A stretch of DNA of 64,000 nucleotides from Mesorhizobium loti CJ3sym (lineage in GTDB: Bacteria > Pseudomonadota > Alphaproteobacteria > Rhizobiales > Rhizobiaceae). Below are positions 32,585 to 41,123 of this stretch, one piece after another; position 1 is the first letter of the stretch; the number at the start of each line of letters is the position of its first letter. The notes below the pieces were generated by a model that did not search any database, was not told the origin of the DNA, and worked only from the letters and a program-made list of their open reading frames with translations. A program made the position numbers and the translations under genes. The stretch spans positions 1 through 64,000 of the forward strand of contig NZ_AXAL01000009.1 of assembly GCF_000472785.1 (NCBI RefSeq). Direction: 5' to 3'.

Positions 32585-33889
32585 ATGAGCATCGTCGTAT
32601 TCGAACCGGACAGCACCGAGGATGTCGATTTCAAGGACCGCATGCGCCACCCCGCGGCAGCCGATCCGGCCGGCGGCATGTGGTTGTCCGACACCGAGCC
32701 GTCTTTCATCGATGCGGACGCCTTGCGCAAAGGCCGGCTCGCCAAATTGCGTGGCTGGATGCGCGAGGCCGGCTATGGCTGCGTGGTGCTGTTCGATCCC
32801 TACAACCAGCGCTATGCCACCGGCTCGCGCAACATGTTCGGCTATTTCCTGCGCAACTCGACCCGCTATTTCTTTATCCCAACCGTTGGGCCGATCGTGC
32901 TGTTCGAATATCCGCAGAGCTACCATGTCTCGATGGTGCTCGACACGATCGACGAGGCGCGTCCTTCCAAGCTCGTCTGGTCGTCAGTCTCGGGCCGCGA
33001 CGACGAGACCGCCGGGCCCTTCGCCGACGAGATCACCGAGCTGTTGAAAAAACATGGCGGCGGCTCGATGAAGCTCGGGCTCGACCGTTGCAGCCATCTG
33101 CAGGCGCTGGCGCTGGAAAAGCGCGGCTGCGAGGTCCGCGACTGCCAGGGCGAGATCCTGGCGGTGCGGGCGGTGAAGACGCCGGAAGAGGTCAAATGCC
33201 TGCAGGTGTCGATGGCTGGCGCGGAAGCCGCTGTCTATGCCGTGCGCGAGGCGATCAAGCCCGGCGTTTCCGAAAACGATTTGTTCGCCATCATGTATGG
33301 CGAGGTCATCCGCCAGGGCGGCGAGTTCATCGAGACGCGGCTGCTGACCTCAGGCCAGCGCACCAACCCGTGGTTCAACGAGGCCAGCGGCCGCAAGATC
33401 CGGCCCGGAGAACTCTTGGCGCTCGATACTGACACGATCGGCTGTTACGGCTATTACTCCGATTTTTCGCGCACCTTCCGCTGCGGGCCGGGCAAGCCGA
33501 CACCCTACCAGAAGTCGCTCTACCGCATGGCGCATGACCAGGTTCAGCACAATATTTCGATCGTCAAACCCGGCATGGCGTTCCGTGAGATCGCCGAGAA
33601 GGCATGGAAAATCCCGGACCGTTTCGTCGACCAGCGCTACACCTCGGTGATGCACGGTGTCGGCATGCATGGCGAGACGCCATTCATCGCGCATGCCATG
33701 GATTACGAGACCTATGGCCGCGACGGCCATATCGTGCCAGGCATGGTGGTGAGCGTGGAAAGCTATATCGGCGAGAAAGGCGGCCGCGAGGGCGTCAAGC
33801 TGGAGGACGAGATCCTGATCACCGACACCGGCACCGAACTCCTGTCGCGCTTTCCCTATGAGCATGAGTTTCTGGAGAGAGAGGTTTGA
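32585..33889 (+). CDS. M24-family metalloenzyme, DddP-like (creatinase/prolidase fold)
   Basis: This 434-residue protein has a creatinase-type N-terminal domain (VVLFDPYNQRYATGSRNMFG) and a pita-bread metal domain. Its likely ligands D281, D283, D293, H357, E392 and E407 have exactly the spacing I recall for marine DddP (295, 297, 307, 371, 406, 421). Long stretches such as ETRLLTSGQRTNPWFNE and DTDTIGCYGYYSDFSRT also resemble DddP, a DMSP lyase of Roseobacters. However the Asp proposed as catalytic base there (377) aligns with Gly363. I therefore call it a DddP-clade M24 protein of unknown substrate, possibly a peptidase or a C-N/C-S lyase. The following hydrolase genes may act in the same pathway. 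Confidence 0.8.
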   Translation: MSIVVFEPDSTEDVDFKDRMRHPAAADPAGGMWLSDTEPSFIDADALRKGRLAKLRGWMREAGYGCVVLFDPYNQRYATGSRNMFGYFLRNSTRYFFIPTVGPIVLFEYPQSYHVSMVLDTIDEARPSKLVWSSVSGRDDETAGPFADEITELLKKHGGGSMKLGLDRCSHLQALALEKRGCEVRDCQGEILAVRAVKTPEEVKCLQVSMAGAEAAVYAVREAIKPGVSENDLFAIMYGEVIRQGGEFIETRLLTSGQRTNPWFNEASGRKIRPGELLALDTDTIGCYGYYSDFSRTFRCGPGKPTPYQKSLYRMAHDQVQHNISIVKPGMAFREIAEKAWKIPDRFVDQRYTSVMHGVGMHGETPFIAHAMDYETYGRDGHIVPGMVVSVESYIGEKGGREGVKLEDEILITDTGTELLSRFPYEHEFLEREV

Positions 33890-33932
33890 TGCTGGTATCC
33901 GCCGCTCATAACGAGCGCCCCGTTCCTTCGCG

Positions 33933-34087
33933 CCCCCCTCTATCCTGCCGGACATCTCCCCCTCAAGGGGGGAGATTAGCGGTTTCGCCTCCCGCGCTTA
34001 TTCCTGCAACTTTCATCGTTTGCGAAAGCATTCGCGACAGCCGATCTCCCCCCTTGAGGGGGAGATGCCCGGTAGGGCAGAGGGGGG
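33933..34087. repeat. Intergenic palindromic repeat, family B copy 3
   Basis: Arms CCCCCCTCTATCCTGCCGGA / GCCCGGTAGGGCAGAGGGGG with inner CTCCCCCTCAAGGGGGGAGA pairs. It separates the DddP-like gene from the co-directional cysteine hydrolase, so it may lie within one transcript. Confidence 0.88.
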
Positions 34088-34118
34088 CGCTGTCCCGCCG
34101 GCCTGACGAAGTGCGCGC

Positions 34119-34799
34119 ATGAAATCGCCCATCTCCATCAAGCGCGGCACCGTGGCCGCAATCTTCATCGATCTCCAGGAAGAGCACCGGCAGGACCCGC
34201 GCTATCTGGTCGAGGGCTTTGCCGGCATCCTCGCCAACGTCCAGCGCCTGCAGGCGGCGGCGCGCCAAAACCACGTGCCACTCCATCACTGGGCCTATAT
34301 CGTCGATCTCGACAAGCAGGACCGGCCCTTTCATCCGCTCGATGCGGACGGCAAGTCGGCTTTTTCGGACAAGAGCGACCCGCTGACCGAGATCTGCCAT
34401 GAGGTGGCACCGGCGGAGGGCGAGGCGCTGCTGATCAAGGCCGAGGCGAGCGCCTTCCGATCAGGGCCGGCCGCCGACCGGCTCAAGGCTTCCGGTATCG
34501 AATGGCTGGTCGTCGCCGGCGTGTGGACCGAGGCGTGCATCGACGCCACCGTGAAAGACGCGGTGGCCAGGGGTTTTCGCGTGCTGCTGGTCAAGGATGC
34601 CTGCGGCAGCGGCAGCGCGGCCATGCATCAGACCGGCATCCTCAACTTGGCCAACCGGCTCTATGGCGGCGCGGTCACCGACACGGACGGCGCCTGCCGG
34701 CTGCTGGCGGGCGAGACGGTCACCGTCTGGCAGGTCGAAGGCTCGGTGCCGCTGCGCTTCAGTTTCGACAACGCCGCCCAGCTTTACGCGGATCTATGA
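34119..34799 (+). CDS. Cysteine hydrolase, isochorismatase family
   Basis: This 226-residue enzyme has a complete triad: D18 in AIFIDLQEEH, K107 in LLIKAEASAF and C140 in GVWTEACIDATVKDAVARGF. Such enzymes hydrolyse amides or carbamoyl compounds (nicotinamide, N-carbamoylsarcosine, ureidoacrylate and others) or isochorismate. It is the active counterpart to the cysteine-less member at 26116. It overlaps the next hydrolase gene by four bases (ATGA) and lies downstream of the DddP-like gene, suggesting stepwise breakdown of one compound. Confidence 0.9.
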   Translation: MKSPISIKRGTVAAIFIDLQEEHRQDPRYLVEGFAGILANVQRLQAAARQNHVPLHHWAYIVDLDKQDRPFHPLDADGKSAFSDKSDPLTEICHEVAPAEGEALLIKAEASAFRSGPAADRLKASGIEWLVVAGVWTEACIDATVKDAVARGFRVLLVKDACGSGSAAMHQTGILNLANRLYGGAVTDTDGACRLLAGETVTVWQVEGSVPLRFSFDNAAQLYADL

Positions 34800-35749
34800 C
34801 AAGGCAGCGCGGCAAATACGAAACCCGGCTCGATCCTGACCTCTGGGCCTATATCGACGCGGTGAATGCCTGGTATCCGCCCGAGATCATCGGCCTGCCG
34901 ATCGACGGGCAGCGCGAAATCTATGACCGGATGTGCCGCGCCTTCCACCAGGGGCGCCCCGCCGGGGTCAAGGCCAGCGACGGCCTGATCGCCGCTTCCG
35001 GCCACGGCGTCCCGATCCGGCGCTACCAGCTTGCCGGCAAGGCCGGGCGGGCCATGGTGCTCTATTTCCATGGCGGCGGTTTTATCCTGGGCGGGCTCGA
35101 CAGCCATGACGACATCTGCGCCCAACTCTGCGCCGGCACCGGCTTCGACGTCGTTTCCGTCGACTACCGGCTGGCCCCGGAGCATGTCCATCCCGCCGCC
35201 TTCGACGATGCGCTGGTCGCTTTCGAATGGGTAGCGGCGGCGTCAGCCCTGCCGCTCGTCCTGTGCGGCGAGAGCGCAGGCGGCAGTCTCGCGGCGGCAG
35301 TGGCGCAGGCGACGCGGCGCCATATCAGCGCTGCAATCGGCCAGGTGCTGATCTATCCCGGTCTCGGCGGGGATGAGAGCAAGGGGTCCTATGTCGAGCA
35401 TGCCGAGGCGCCGCTGCTGTCCCTCAGTGATATCGCCTTCTACCGCGATGTCCGTTCGGCCAAGCGGCAATCACCGGACGATCCGACATTTTCCCCACTG
35501 CGCGACAGCGATTTTTCCGGCCTGCCGCCGACGGTGATCGTCACGGCCGAGTGCGACCCGCTGTCATCCGATGGCGAGACCTATCGCGACCGCATCGTTT
35601 CGGCCGGCGGCAAGGCTTGGTGGCATGAGGAGCCCTGTCTCGTGCACAGCTTCCTGCGTGCCCGCATGACGGTGCCGGCCGCAGCGGAAGCTTTTGCGCG
35701 CATCATCGCGGCGGTGGCAGCGCTGGGGCGGGGCGAGTGGCCGTATTGA
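34796..35749 (+). CDS. Alpha/beta hydrolase, hormone-sensitive-lipase (HSL/family IV) type
   Basis: This 317-residue esterase-like enzyme has the HSL oxyanion motif HGGGF (92-96), nucleophile S160 in LCGESAGGSLAA, acid D in VTAECDPLSSDGE and His in PCLVHSFLRARM. SVDYRLAPEHVHPAAFDDAL is the typical strand after the oxyanion hole. It probably cleaves a short-chain ester or related bond. It is coupled to the cysteine hydrolase by an ATGA overlap. The start is the ATG inside that overlap; the longer upstream frame is a shadow. Confidence 0.92.
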   Translation: MTRQRGKYETRLDPDLWAYIDAVNAWYPPEIIGLPIDGQREIYDRMCRAFHQGRPAGVKASDGLIAASGHGVPIRRYQLAGKAGRAMVLYFHGGGFILGGLDSHDDICAQLCAGTGFDVVSVDYRLAPEHVHPAAFDDALVAFEWVAAASALPLVLCGESAGGSLAAAVAQATRRHISAAIGQVLIYPGLGGDESKGSYVEHAEAPLLSLSDIAFYRDVRSAKRQSPDDPTFSPLRDSDFSGLPPTVIVTAECDPLSSDGETYRDRIVSAGGKAWWHEEPCLVHSFLRARMTVPAAAEAFARIIAAVAALGRGEWPY

Positions 35750-35776
35750 GGGCTGCGCCCTACGACGAGCTTCGGA

Positions 35777-36472
35777 TCAACCGGCTTTCAGCCACAGCGC
35801 CTTTTCGCCGAGCGTGGCGACCATGGCGGCATGGGCGGCCCGTTCGGCCTCGGTCAGGCGCGGCAGCAGCGGCCTTGGGCGCTCGGCGACGATGATTTCG
35901 ATGTGGCGGACATTCTCGCCCTGCGCCGGCGCGGTGGCGCTGTCGAGGATTAGGGCCGCCTGCTTGCCGCCAATCAGCTCGATATAGACCTCGGCCAGCA
36001 ATTCGGAATCGAGCAGCGCGCCGTGCTTGGTGCGCTTGGTGTTGTCGATGCCGTAGCGCCGGCAGAGCGCGTCGAGCGAGTTGGGGCCCATCGGATGCTT
36101 GCGCCGCGCCAGCGCCAGCGTGTCCACGACAAGGCCGGGATCGACATTGGGATGGCCAAGCCGGCCGAATTCGACATTGAGGAAGCCGATATCGAAGGTG
36201 GCATTGTGGGCAACCAGCTTGGCACCATCGGTGAAATCGAGCCAATCCTCGGCGATGTCGGCAAAGGTCGGCTTGCCCGCAAGGTCCGCCGCGCTGATGC
36301 CGTGCACGGCCTGCGCCTCGGCGTGGATCGCGCGCCCTTGCGGGTTGATATAGTGGTGGAACGTCCTGCCGGTTGGAAAGCGGTTGACCAGCTCGACGCC
36401 GCCCAGCTCGATCACGCGGTCGTCGCGCGAATCAAGGCCGGTGGTTTCGGTATCGAAGATGATCTCTCGCAT
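35777..36472 (-). CDS. dnaQ: DNA polymerase III epsilon subunit (3'-5' proofreading exonuclease)
   Basis: This 231-residue protein has the three exonuclease motifs: Exo I FDTETTGLD (D7, E9), Exo II LVAHNATFDIGFLNVEF and Exo III ALLDSELLAEVYIELIGGKQ with an upstream catalytic His region (TKRTKHG). The C-terminus carries the region that contacts the alpha subunit. It removes mismatched 3' ends during replication. It heads the group dnaQ-coaE-aroE-maf-ppsR next to the origin, although these genes are transcribed from ppsR toward dnaQ with repeats between some of them. Confidence 0.95.
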   Translation of the reverse strand: MREIIFDTETTGLDSRDDRVIELGGVELVNRFPTGRTFHHYINPQGRAIHAEAQAVHGISAADLAGKPTFADIAEDWLDFTDGAKLVAHNATFDIGFLNVEFGRLGHPNVDPGLVVDTLALARRKHPMGPNSLDALCRRYGIDNTKRTKHGALLDSELLAEVYIELIGGKQAALILDSATAPAQGENVRHIEIIVAERPRPLLPRLTEAERAAHAAMVATLGEKALWLKAG

Positions 36473-36534
36473 CGAATCAGGCGCTCCAAAGCAGCAGAAT
36501 CATACACCGGGACAAAATGGCAATGCCTCTTTTC

Positions 36535-36677
36535 CCTTCTCCCCCTGTGGGAGAAGGTGGATCGGCGCGCAGCGCCGAGACGGAAGGGGTGTTCCAGCGG
36601 AGTGAGGCGTTGGCGTTCCCTGGAGTACCCCTCATCCGTCGCCTCCGGCGACACCTTCTCCCACAAGGGGAGAAGGA
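36535..36677. repeat. Intergenic palindromic repeat, family A copy 3
   Basis: Arms CCTTCTCCCCCTGTGGGAGA / TCTCCCACAAGGGGAGAAGG with the same GGTGGATCGGCGCGCAGCGC core. It occupies the gap between coaE and dnaQ on the same strand, so it is presumably transcribed. Confidence 0.85.
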
Positions 36678-36682
36678 AAGCT

Positions 36683-37264
36683 TCAGCGCAAGAGCTCCGC
36701 AATGATCGCATCCACCTGAGCCCGCGCGGCATCCAACCCCTGGCCGGTGTCGATGACGAAATCGGCCAACCTGCGTTTCTCCTCATCCGGCACCTGCTTG
36801 GCCAGGATCGCGGCCAGTTTTTCCTCGGTCATGCCAGGCCGTGCCAGTACGCGCTGATGCTGCACTTCGGCGGGCGCGGTGACGACGACGACCTTGTCGA
36901 CCCGGCCGCGCCCACCGGTTTCGAACAGCAGCGGAATGTCGAGCACGGCCATCGATTCGACCGCGTTACGATGCCTGGCCAGGAAGGCGTCGGCGTCGGC
37001 ACGCACCAGCGGATGGATGATGGCTTCCAATGCCTTCAGCGCGGCGGTGTCGCCAAGCACACGCGCGCCGAGTTTTGCCCGGTCGACCACGCCATTGGCG
37101 GTGGTGCCAGGAAACGCCGCCTCGACCAGAGGCGCCGCCTTGCCGGCATAGAGGCGATGCACCGTCTCGTCGGAATCGTGGACCGGCACGCCGGCCTCGG
37201 CAAACATTTTCGCCGTCGTCGACTTGCCCATGCCGATCGAGCCGGTGAGGCCGAGGACGATCAT
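36683..37264 (-). CDS. coaE: Dephospho-CoA kinase CoaE
   Basis: This 193-residue kinase phosphorylates the 3' position of dephospho-CoA, the last step of CoA synthesis. The P-loop is [12 protein letters not shown] (about 5-16), followed by [17 protein letters not shown] with the conserved DSD-type motif, and [26 protein letters not shown] is also typical. Its start overlaps the aroE stop by four bases, so it is the downstream partner of aroE. Confidence 0.95.
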   Translation of the reverse strand: MIVLGLTGSIGMGKSTTAKMFAEAGVPVHDSDETVHRLYAGKAAPLVEAAFPGTTANGVVDRAKLGARVLGDTAALKALEAIIHPLVRADADAFLARHRNAVESMAVLDIPLLFETGGRGRVDKVVVVTAPAEVQHQRVLARPGMTEEKLAAILAKQVPDEEKRRLADFVIDTGQGLDAARAQVDAIIAELLR

Positions 37265-38103
37265 GGTTTCGGCACCAGATCGGCAACGATGATTGCGCGG
37301 AGTTCAGCCGTGACTTGCGGCCTGACGCCGAACCAATGTTCAAAGCCGGGCACGGCCTGGTTGAGCAGCATGCCGAGGCCGTCGACCGTCTTCAGCCCCC
37401 TGGCGCGCGCCGCGGCGAGCAATGGGGTTTCGAGCGGCACATAGACAAGGTCGGTGACGATGGCGTGGTCGGGCAGCAGGGCCGGATCGGCCGGGAGGCC
37501 TTCATTGCCGACCATGCCGAGCGCGGTGGTGTTGACCAGCAGCCCGGCGTCAGTCAGCAGTTCGCCGGTCGCCGCCGTGCCATGCGCCGAGACACCGGCG
37601 CCGAAACGATCGCGCAATTCCTGTGCCCGGGCGAGCGTGCGGTTGACGATGCGGATGTCGGCGACACCGCGTTGCTTCAGCGCCTGGATGACGGCGCGCG
37701 ATGCGCCGCCGGCGCCGAGCACAACCGCAGGACCCGTATTCGTCCAGCCCGGCGCGTAGTCATCGAGGTTGGCGGCAAAGCCGTGGCCATCGGTGTTGCC
37801 GCCCCACAGGACACCATCCTGGAACCACAGCGTGTTGACGGCGCCGATCTCTTCCGCGGCCTGGTCGCGGCGTTCTGCCAGCGCGAAGGCTGCTTCCTTG
37901 TGCGGGATGGTGACATTCCCACCGCGAAAACCGGCCGCCTGCAACGTTCGGATGAATTCAGCAAAGTCCTGCGGCGCCACATCGATGGCCTCGTAGCTGC
38001 CGTCGATGCCGTGCTTGGCCAGCCAATGGCCATGGATCTTCGGCGAGCGCGAATGCTTGATCGGATGGCCGGTGACGAAGGCCTTCTTGGTCAACTCAGC
38101 CAT
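37261..38103 (-). CDS. aroE: Shikimate dehydrogenase AroE
   Basis: This 280-residue enzyme reduces 3-dehydroshikimate to shikimate with NADPH. Substrate motif [20 protein letters not shown], catalytic Lys in [17 protein letters not shown], dinucleotide loop [15 protein letters not shown] and NRTLARA are all present. The start at 38103 overlaps maf by eight bases; the longer frame reads through maf and is not coding. Adjacent to coaE and maf as in other Rhizobiales origin regions. Confidence 0.95.
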   Translation of the reverse strand: MAELTKKAFVTGHPIKHSRSPKIHGHWLAKHGIDGSYEAIDVAPQDFAEFIRTLQAAGFRGGNVTIPHKEAAFALAERRDQAAEEIGAVNTLWFQDGVLWGGNTDGHGFAANLDDYAPGWTNTGPAVVLGAGGASRAVIQALKQRGVADIRIVNRTLARAQELRDRFGAGVSAHGTAATGELLTDAGLLVNTTALGMVGNEGLPADPALLPDHAIVTDLVYVPLETPLLAAARARGLKTVDGLGMLLNQAVPGFEHWFGVRPQVTAELRAIIVADLVPKP

Positions 38104-38695
38104 CGATGGCTCCCAGTATGCGCAGTTCGGCCAGCAGCGGCAAAAGCGGCAGGCCGACAATGGTGAAATGGTCGCCCTCGATCTTATCGAAAAGCTGGAT
38201 GCCTTCGCCCTCGATCTGGTAGGCGCCGACACTGGCCAGCACCTTGGCGCCGACACGGGCGAGGTGACGGCCGATAAAGCCCGGGTCGAGCTTGCGCATG
38301 GTCATGGAAGCGATGCCGACATGGCGCCACAGCACCTGGCCGTCGCGCACCAGCACGGCAGCGCTGTTGAGCTGATGGGTCTTGCCCGACAGCGCCAGCA
38401 GATGCCGTCGCGCGCCTTCCATGTCGGCGGGCTTGTGGAACACTTCGTCTCCGAGCGACAAAGTCTGGTCGCAGCCGAGCACCAGCGCACCGGCTTTGCG
38501 TTCGCTCACCTCGGTGGCCTTGGCCTCGGCCAGCACCAGCGCGACATCTTCGGGCGAAACACCGCTGTGCTGCAACGGCGCCTCGAGCGCGCGCTCGTCG
38601 ACTTCGGCCGGCACGGCTTCGACGTCGATGCCAGCATTGATGAGCATCGCCTTGCGGAAGGGACTGCCGGAGGCGAGGATGATTTTTTCGGTCAT
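38096..38695 (-). CDS. maf: Maf-family nucleotide pyrophosphatase
   Basis: This 199-residue protein has the Maf fold: [20 protein letters not shown] with the SxxR motif, [38 protein letters not shown] and the C-terminal [17 protein letters not shown]. Maf proteins hydrolyse non-canonical or modified NTPs to NMP plus pyrophosphate and, when abundant, delay septation. The variant motif GCDQTL resembles the YceF-type subgroup. It overlaps aroE by eight bases; the structured element at 38725 sits just upstream of its start. Confidence 0.93.
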   Translation of the reverse strand: MTEKIILASGSPFRKAMLINAGIDVEAVPAEVDERALEAPLQHSGVSPEDVALVLAEAKATEVSERKAGALVLGCDQTLSLGDEVFHKPADMEGARRHLLALSGKTHQLNSAAVLVRDGQVLWRHVGIASMTMRKLDPGFIGRHLARVGAKVLASVGAYQIEGEGIQLFDKIEGDHFTIVGLPLLPLLAELRILGAIDG

Positions 38696-38724
38696 GTTTT
38701 TTTCGCCCGGTTTCCTGGCGCCAG

Positions 38725-38868
38725 CTAGGGTGTTGAGATTCAGGTCAGGCCGAGCCGAAAATGGTGGCTTCCGAGAACCGGAGCGGAGCGTACTTTTCGT
38801 ACGTGAGCACCGGAAGCGCAGGAAGCCGTCGTTTGCAGGCCGGCCTGACCTGAATATCGACGCCCTAG
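38725..38868. ncRNA. Structured intergenic element with covarying stems, copy 2
   Basis: Outer arms 38725-38752 and 38841-38868 pair over about 28 positions with a few wobbles. Inner arms GGCTTCC (38766) and GGAAGCC (38821) pair, and the same 50-base centre as copy 1 carries CGTAC-TTTTC-GTACG. The foot of the stem overlaps the TAG stop of ppsR, and the maf start lies 30 bases downstream on the same strand, so the element must be transcribed between two genes. Confidence 0.6.
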
Positions 38869-39686
38869 CGCGTCTTCCCCCGCAGGGCAACGATCGCGGC
38901 CGCGGTTTCCTCGATCGAGCGGCGGCTGACGTCGATCATCGGCCAGCCATGGCGGGTGCAGATCTGGCGGGCGTAGGCGAGCTCCTCGGTGATGGAAGCG
39001 CGGTCGACATAGTCGGTTGCCTCATAGGAGCTGCTGTTGCCAAGAATGCGGTTCTGGCGGACATGCGAGATGCGCTCGGCGGTGGCGATCAACCCGACGA
39101 TCAGCGGCGTCTTGGCGGCGACCAGGCTTTCCGGCACCGGCACGCCGAGCACGATCGGGATGTTGGCGGTCTTGATGCCCCGGTTGGCGAGATAGATGCT
39201 GGTCGGCGTCTTCGACGTTCGCGAGATGCCGATCAGCACGACATCGGCATCGTCCATGTTGAGCGGCAGCTGGCCGTCATCATGGTCCATGGTGAAATTG
39301 AGCGCATCGATGCGGCGGAAATATTCGGCGTCGAGCACATGCTGGGCACCGACGCGCCGGCCGGCCGGCGTGCCGAGATAGGACTGGAACACGGTCAGCA
39401 CCGGCTCCAGCACAGAGACACAGGGCAGCCCCATCGTGGCGCAGCGCTCGTCTATGCCGCGCGCCAGCTTCTGGTCGACGACCGTATAGAGGATAATGCC
39501 CGGTTCCTCCTCGATATCCTCGAACACTTTCGCCACCTGCTTTTCGGTGCGGATGAGCGGGTAGATGTGCTCGATGGCCCGCGCGTCCTTGTATTGCGCC
39601 GAAGCCGCCCGGCCCGCAGCGAGCAGCGTTTCGCCGGTCGCGTCGGAAATCAGGTGCAGGTGAAAGAAGCTCTGGGGTTTGTTCAC
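38865..39686 (-). CDS. ppsR: PEP synthase regulatory protein-like bifunctional kinase/phosphorylase (DUF299/PSRP)
   Basis: This 273-residue protein switches pyruvate,water dikinase or pyruvate phosphate dikinase off and on by ADP-dependent phosphorylation and Pi-dependent dephosphorylation. Family features: [20 protein letters not shown] at the N-terminus, P-loop-like GISRTSKT (153-160), and [20 protein letters not shown] near the end. I start it at the GTG at 39686 because this gives the family length and the conserved beginning. The frame stays open for 57 more codons, but that part is origin DNA with DnaA boxes. In this order of bacteria the gene flanks oriC opposite hemE. Confidence 0.92.
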   Translation of the reverse strand: MNKPQSFFHLHLISDATGETLLAAGRAASAQYKDARAIEHIYPLIRTEKQVAKVFEDIEEEPGIILYTVVDQKLARGIDERCATMGLPCVSVLEPVLTVFQSYLGTPAGRRVGAQHVLDAEYFRRIDALNFTMDHDDGQLPLNMDDADVVLIGISRTSKTPTSIYLANRGIKTANIPIVLGVPVPESLVAAKTPLIVGLIATAERISHVRQNRILGNSSSYEATDYVDRASITEELAYARQICTRHGWPMIDVSRRSIEETAAAIVALRGKTR

Positions 39687-39712
39687 AGGGTTCACCTGGG
39701 GCTGTGGGTGGG

Positions 39713-39721
39713 TGTGGATAA
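39713..39721 (-). promoter_or_regulatory. DnaA box (exact TTATCCACA)
   Basis: TGTGGATAA on the plus strand is the exact complement of the consensus DnaA box, 27 bases beyond the chosen ppsR start. Confidence 0.8.
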
Positions 39722-39771
39722 AGCGGGACAGAAAGAGGGGCCGGTCGGGGGCGACTGTATCAGATGGCAGT

Positions 39772-39780
39772 TTGTCCACA
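39772..39780 (+). promoter_or_regulatory. DnaA box (TTGTCCACA, one mismatch)
   Basis: One substitution from TTATCCACA at position 3. It is oriented opposite to the box at 39713, 50 bases away. Confidence 0.65.
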
Positions 39781-40020
39781 ATTCGCTGTGCTGTCAGCTT
39801 CGTCGGGCGGTTGGGGACAAGTCTGGGGACCGGTTTCTTTGCCCTGCCTCCGTCCACAGGGCTGACTTTTTCCGGAGGATCCTAAAGCTTTGTAACCAGT
39901 GACAGATTCCGAACTATCCCCAGAACCCTACATCCGGGAGAAAGAAGCGCGCGACAATATGCTTGCTGGTGTTTTTCGGGGCAAAGCGGGACAGGTGACA
40001 ACCACCACAACCAACAGACT

Positions 40021-40064
40021 CTTAGAATCAGAAGAATCTTAGATATAAGAATCTTTAAGATTAA
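40021..40064. other. AT-rich unwinding-element candidate with repeated AAGAATCTT and three CcrM sites
   Basis: AAGAATCTT occurs at 40032 and 40047 (15-bp period) within a 44-bp stretch of about 75% A+T, just before the hemE ribosome site. GAATC (GANTC, the CcrM methylation target) occurs at 40025, 40034 and 40049, and GATTC at 39905. Confidence 0.6.
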
Positions 40065-40091
40065 TAGGAGGCTGGGAGAGGCGAGCGCTCG

Positions 40092-41123
40092 ATGCCGAAA
40101 AACCGGATCATGCTGGACGTCCTGAAAGGCGAAGCGGTGTTTCCGCCTCCGCTCTGGATGATGCGCCAGGCCGGGCGTTATCTGCCGGAGTATCGGGAGA
40201 CGCGCAGACGCGCCGGTTCATTCCTCGATCTCTGCTACGATCCCGACCTTGCGGTGGAAGTGACGATGCAACCGATCGAGCGCTTCGGCTTCGACGCGTC
40301 GATCCTGTTTTCCGACATCCTTGTCGTTCCGCATGCGCTTGGCCGCGACGTGCGCTTCGAGGAGGGAAGAGGACCGCTTTTGACGCCGATCTCCGCGCCG
40401 GAGATTCTGGCTCTGGAAAGCGATGTGTTTCACGTGAATCTCGAACCGGTCTACGAGACGGTTCGCCGGTTGCGGACCAAACTGCCTGAGGAGACAACGC
40501 TGATAGGCTTCTGCGGCGCGCCGTGGACGGTGGCGACCTACATGATCGCTGGCCATGGAACGCCTGACCAGGCCCCGGCGCGGTTGTTTGCCTATCGCGA
40601 GCCGGCGGCGTTTCAACATCTGCTGAAAGTGCTTGCCGACAACTCCGCTGCCTATCTGATCCGCCAGATCGAAGCGGGCGCGGATGTGGTGCAGATTTTC
40701 GATTCCTGGTCCGGGGTGCTTGATGATGCCTCGTTCGAGCAGTTTTGCGTTTGGCCGGTGGCCGAGATCGTCAGGCAGGTTCGGGCCGTCCATCCCGATG
40801 TTCCGATCATCGGCTTTCCCAAGGGCGCCGGCGCTCGCTACCGCACCTATCGCCAGAAGACCGGCGTAACGGGCCTGGGGATCGACTGGACGGTGCCGCT
40901 GGTAGCAGCGAAGGACTTGCAGCGCTCGGGTGCGGTCCAGGGCAATCTCGATCCCTTGCGCCTCGTGGCTGGCGGCAAGGCGCTGTCGGATGGTGTCGAG
41001 ACGATCCTTAAAGCGTTGGGAGATGCGCCGCTGATCTTCAATCTCGGTCACGGCATCACGCCGGAAACGCCGATCGCCCATGTCGAGGCGATGGTGAAAC
41101 AGGTGCGGAGCGCGAAACGCTGA
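40092..41123 (+). CDS. hemE: Uroporphyrinogen decarboxylase HemE
   Basis: This 343-residue enzyme removes four carboxyl groups from uroporphyrinogen III to give coproporphyrinogen III in haem synthesis. Signature [20 protein letters not shown], then [34 protein letters not shown] and the C-terminal [20 protein letters not shown] are present. AGGAGG lies upstream of the ATG. It borders the origin and is coupled to hemJ (stop and start overlap by one base). A 14/16 parS-like sequence lies inside the coding region. Confidence 0.97.
   Translation: MPKNRIMLDVLKGEAVFPPPLWMMRQAGRYLPEYRETRRRAGSFLDLCYDPDLAVEVTMQPIERFGFDASILFSDILVVPHALGRDVRFEEGRGPLLTPISAPEILALESDVFHVNLEPVYETVRRLRTKLPEETTLIGFCGAPWTVATYMIAGHGTPDQAPARLFAYREPAAFQHLLKVLADNSAAYLIRQIEAGADVVQIFDSWSGVLDDASFEQFCVWPVAEIVRQVRAVHPDVPIIGFPKGAGARYRTYRQKTGVTGLGIDWTVPLVAAKDLQRSGAVQGNLDPLRLVAGGKALSDGVETILKALGDAPLIFNLGHGITPETPIAHVEAMVKQVRSAKR
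40426..40441. promoter_or_regulatory. parS: parS-like site inside hemE
   Basis: TGTTTCACGTGAATCT matches 14 of 16 bases of the consensus TGTTTCACGTGAAACA and lies 335 bases into hemE, less than 400 bases from the predicted DNA-unwinding element. Confidence 0.55.

Larger units (their letters stand above)
39687..40091. other. oriC: Predicted chromosomal replication origin (oriC)
   Basis: This 405-bp gap between ppsR and hemE is the position of the Caulobacter-type origin. It holds an exact DnaA box (39713), a one-mismatch box (39772), looser matches at 39679 (TTGTTCACA), 39812 (inverse TTGTCCCCA) and 39914 (CTATCCCCA), and an AT-rich segment at 40021-40064. There is no protein-coding frame I would accept. 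Gene order on both sides agrees with oriC in Rhizobiales. I saw no full CtrA box (TTAA-N7-TTAA). Confidence 0.8.

Noticed and set aside
34265..34280. Additional parS candidate (CCACGTGCC)
   Set aside because: Only the CACGTG core is shared; the flanking GTTT/AAAC arms needed for ParB binding are missing.
40055..40064. CtrA box in the origin (TTAAGATTAA)
   Set aside because: The two TTAA words are separated by 2 bases rather than the 7 required for a CtrA site.
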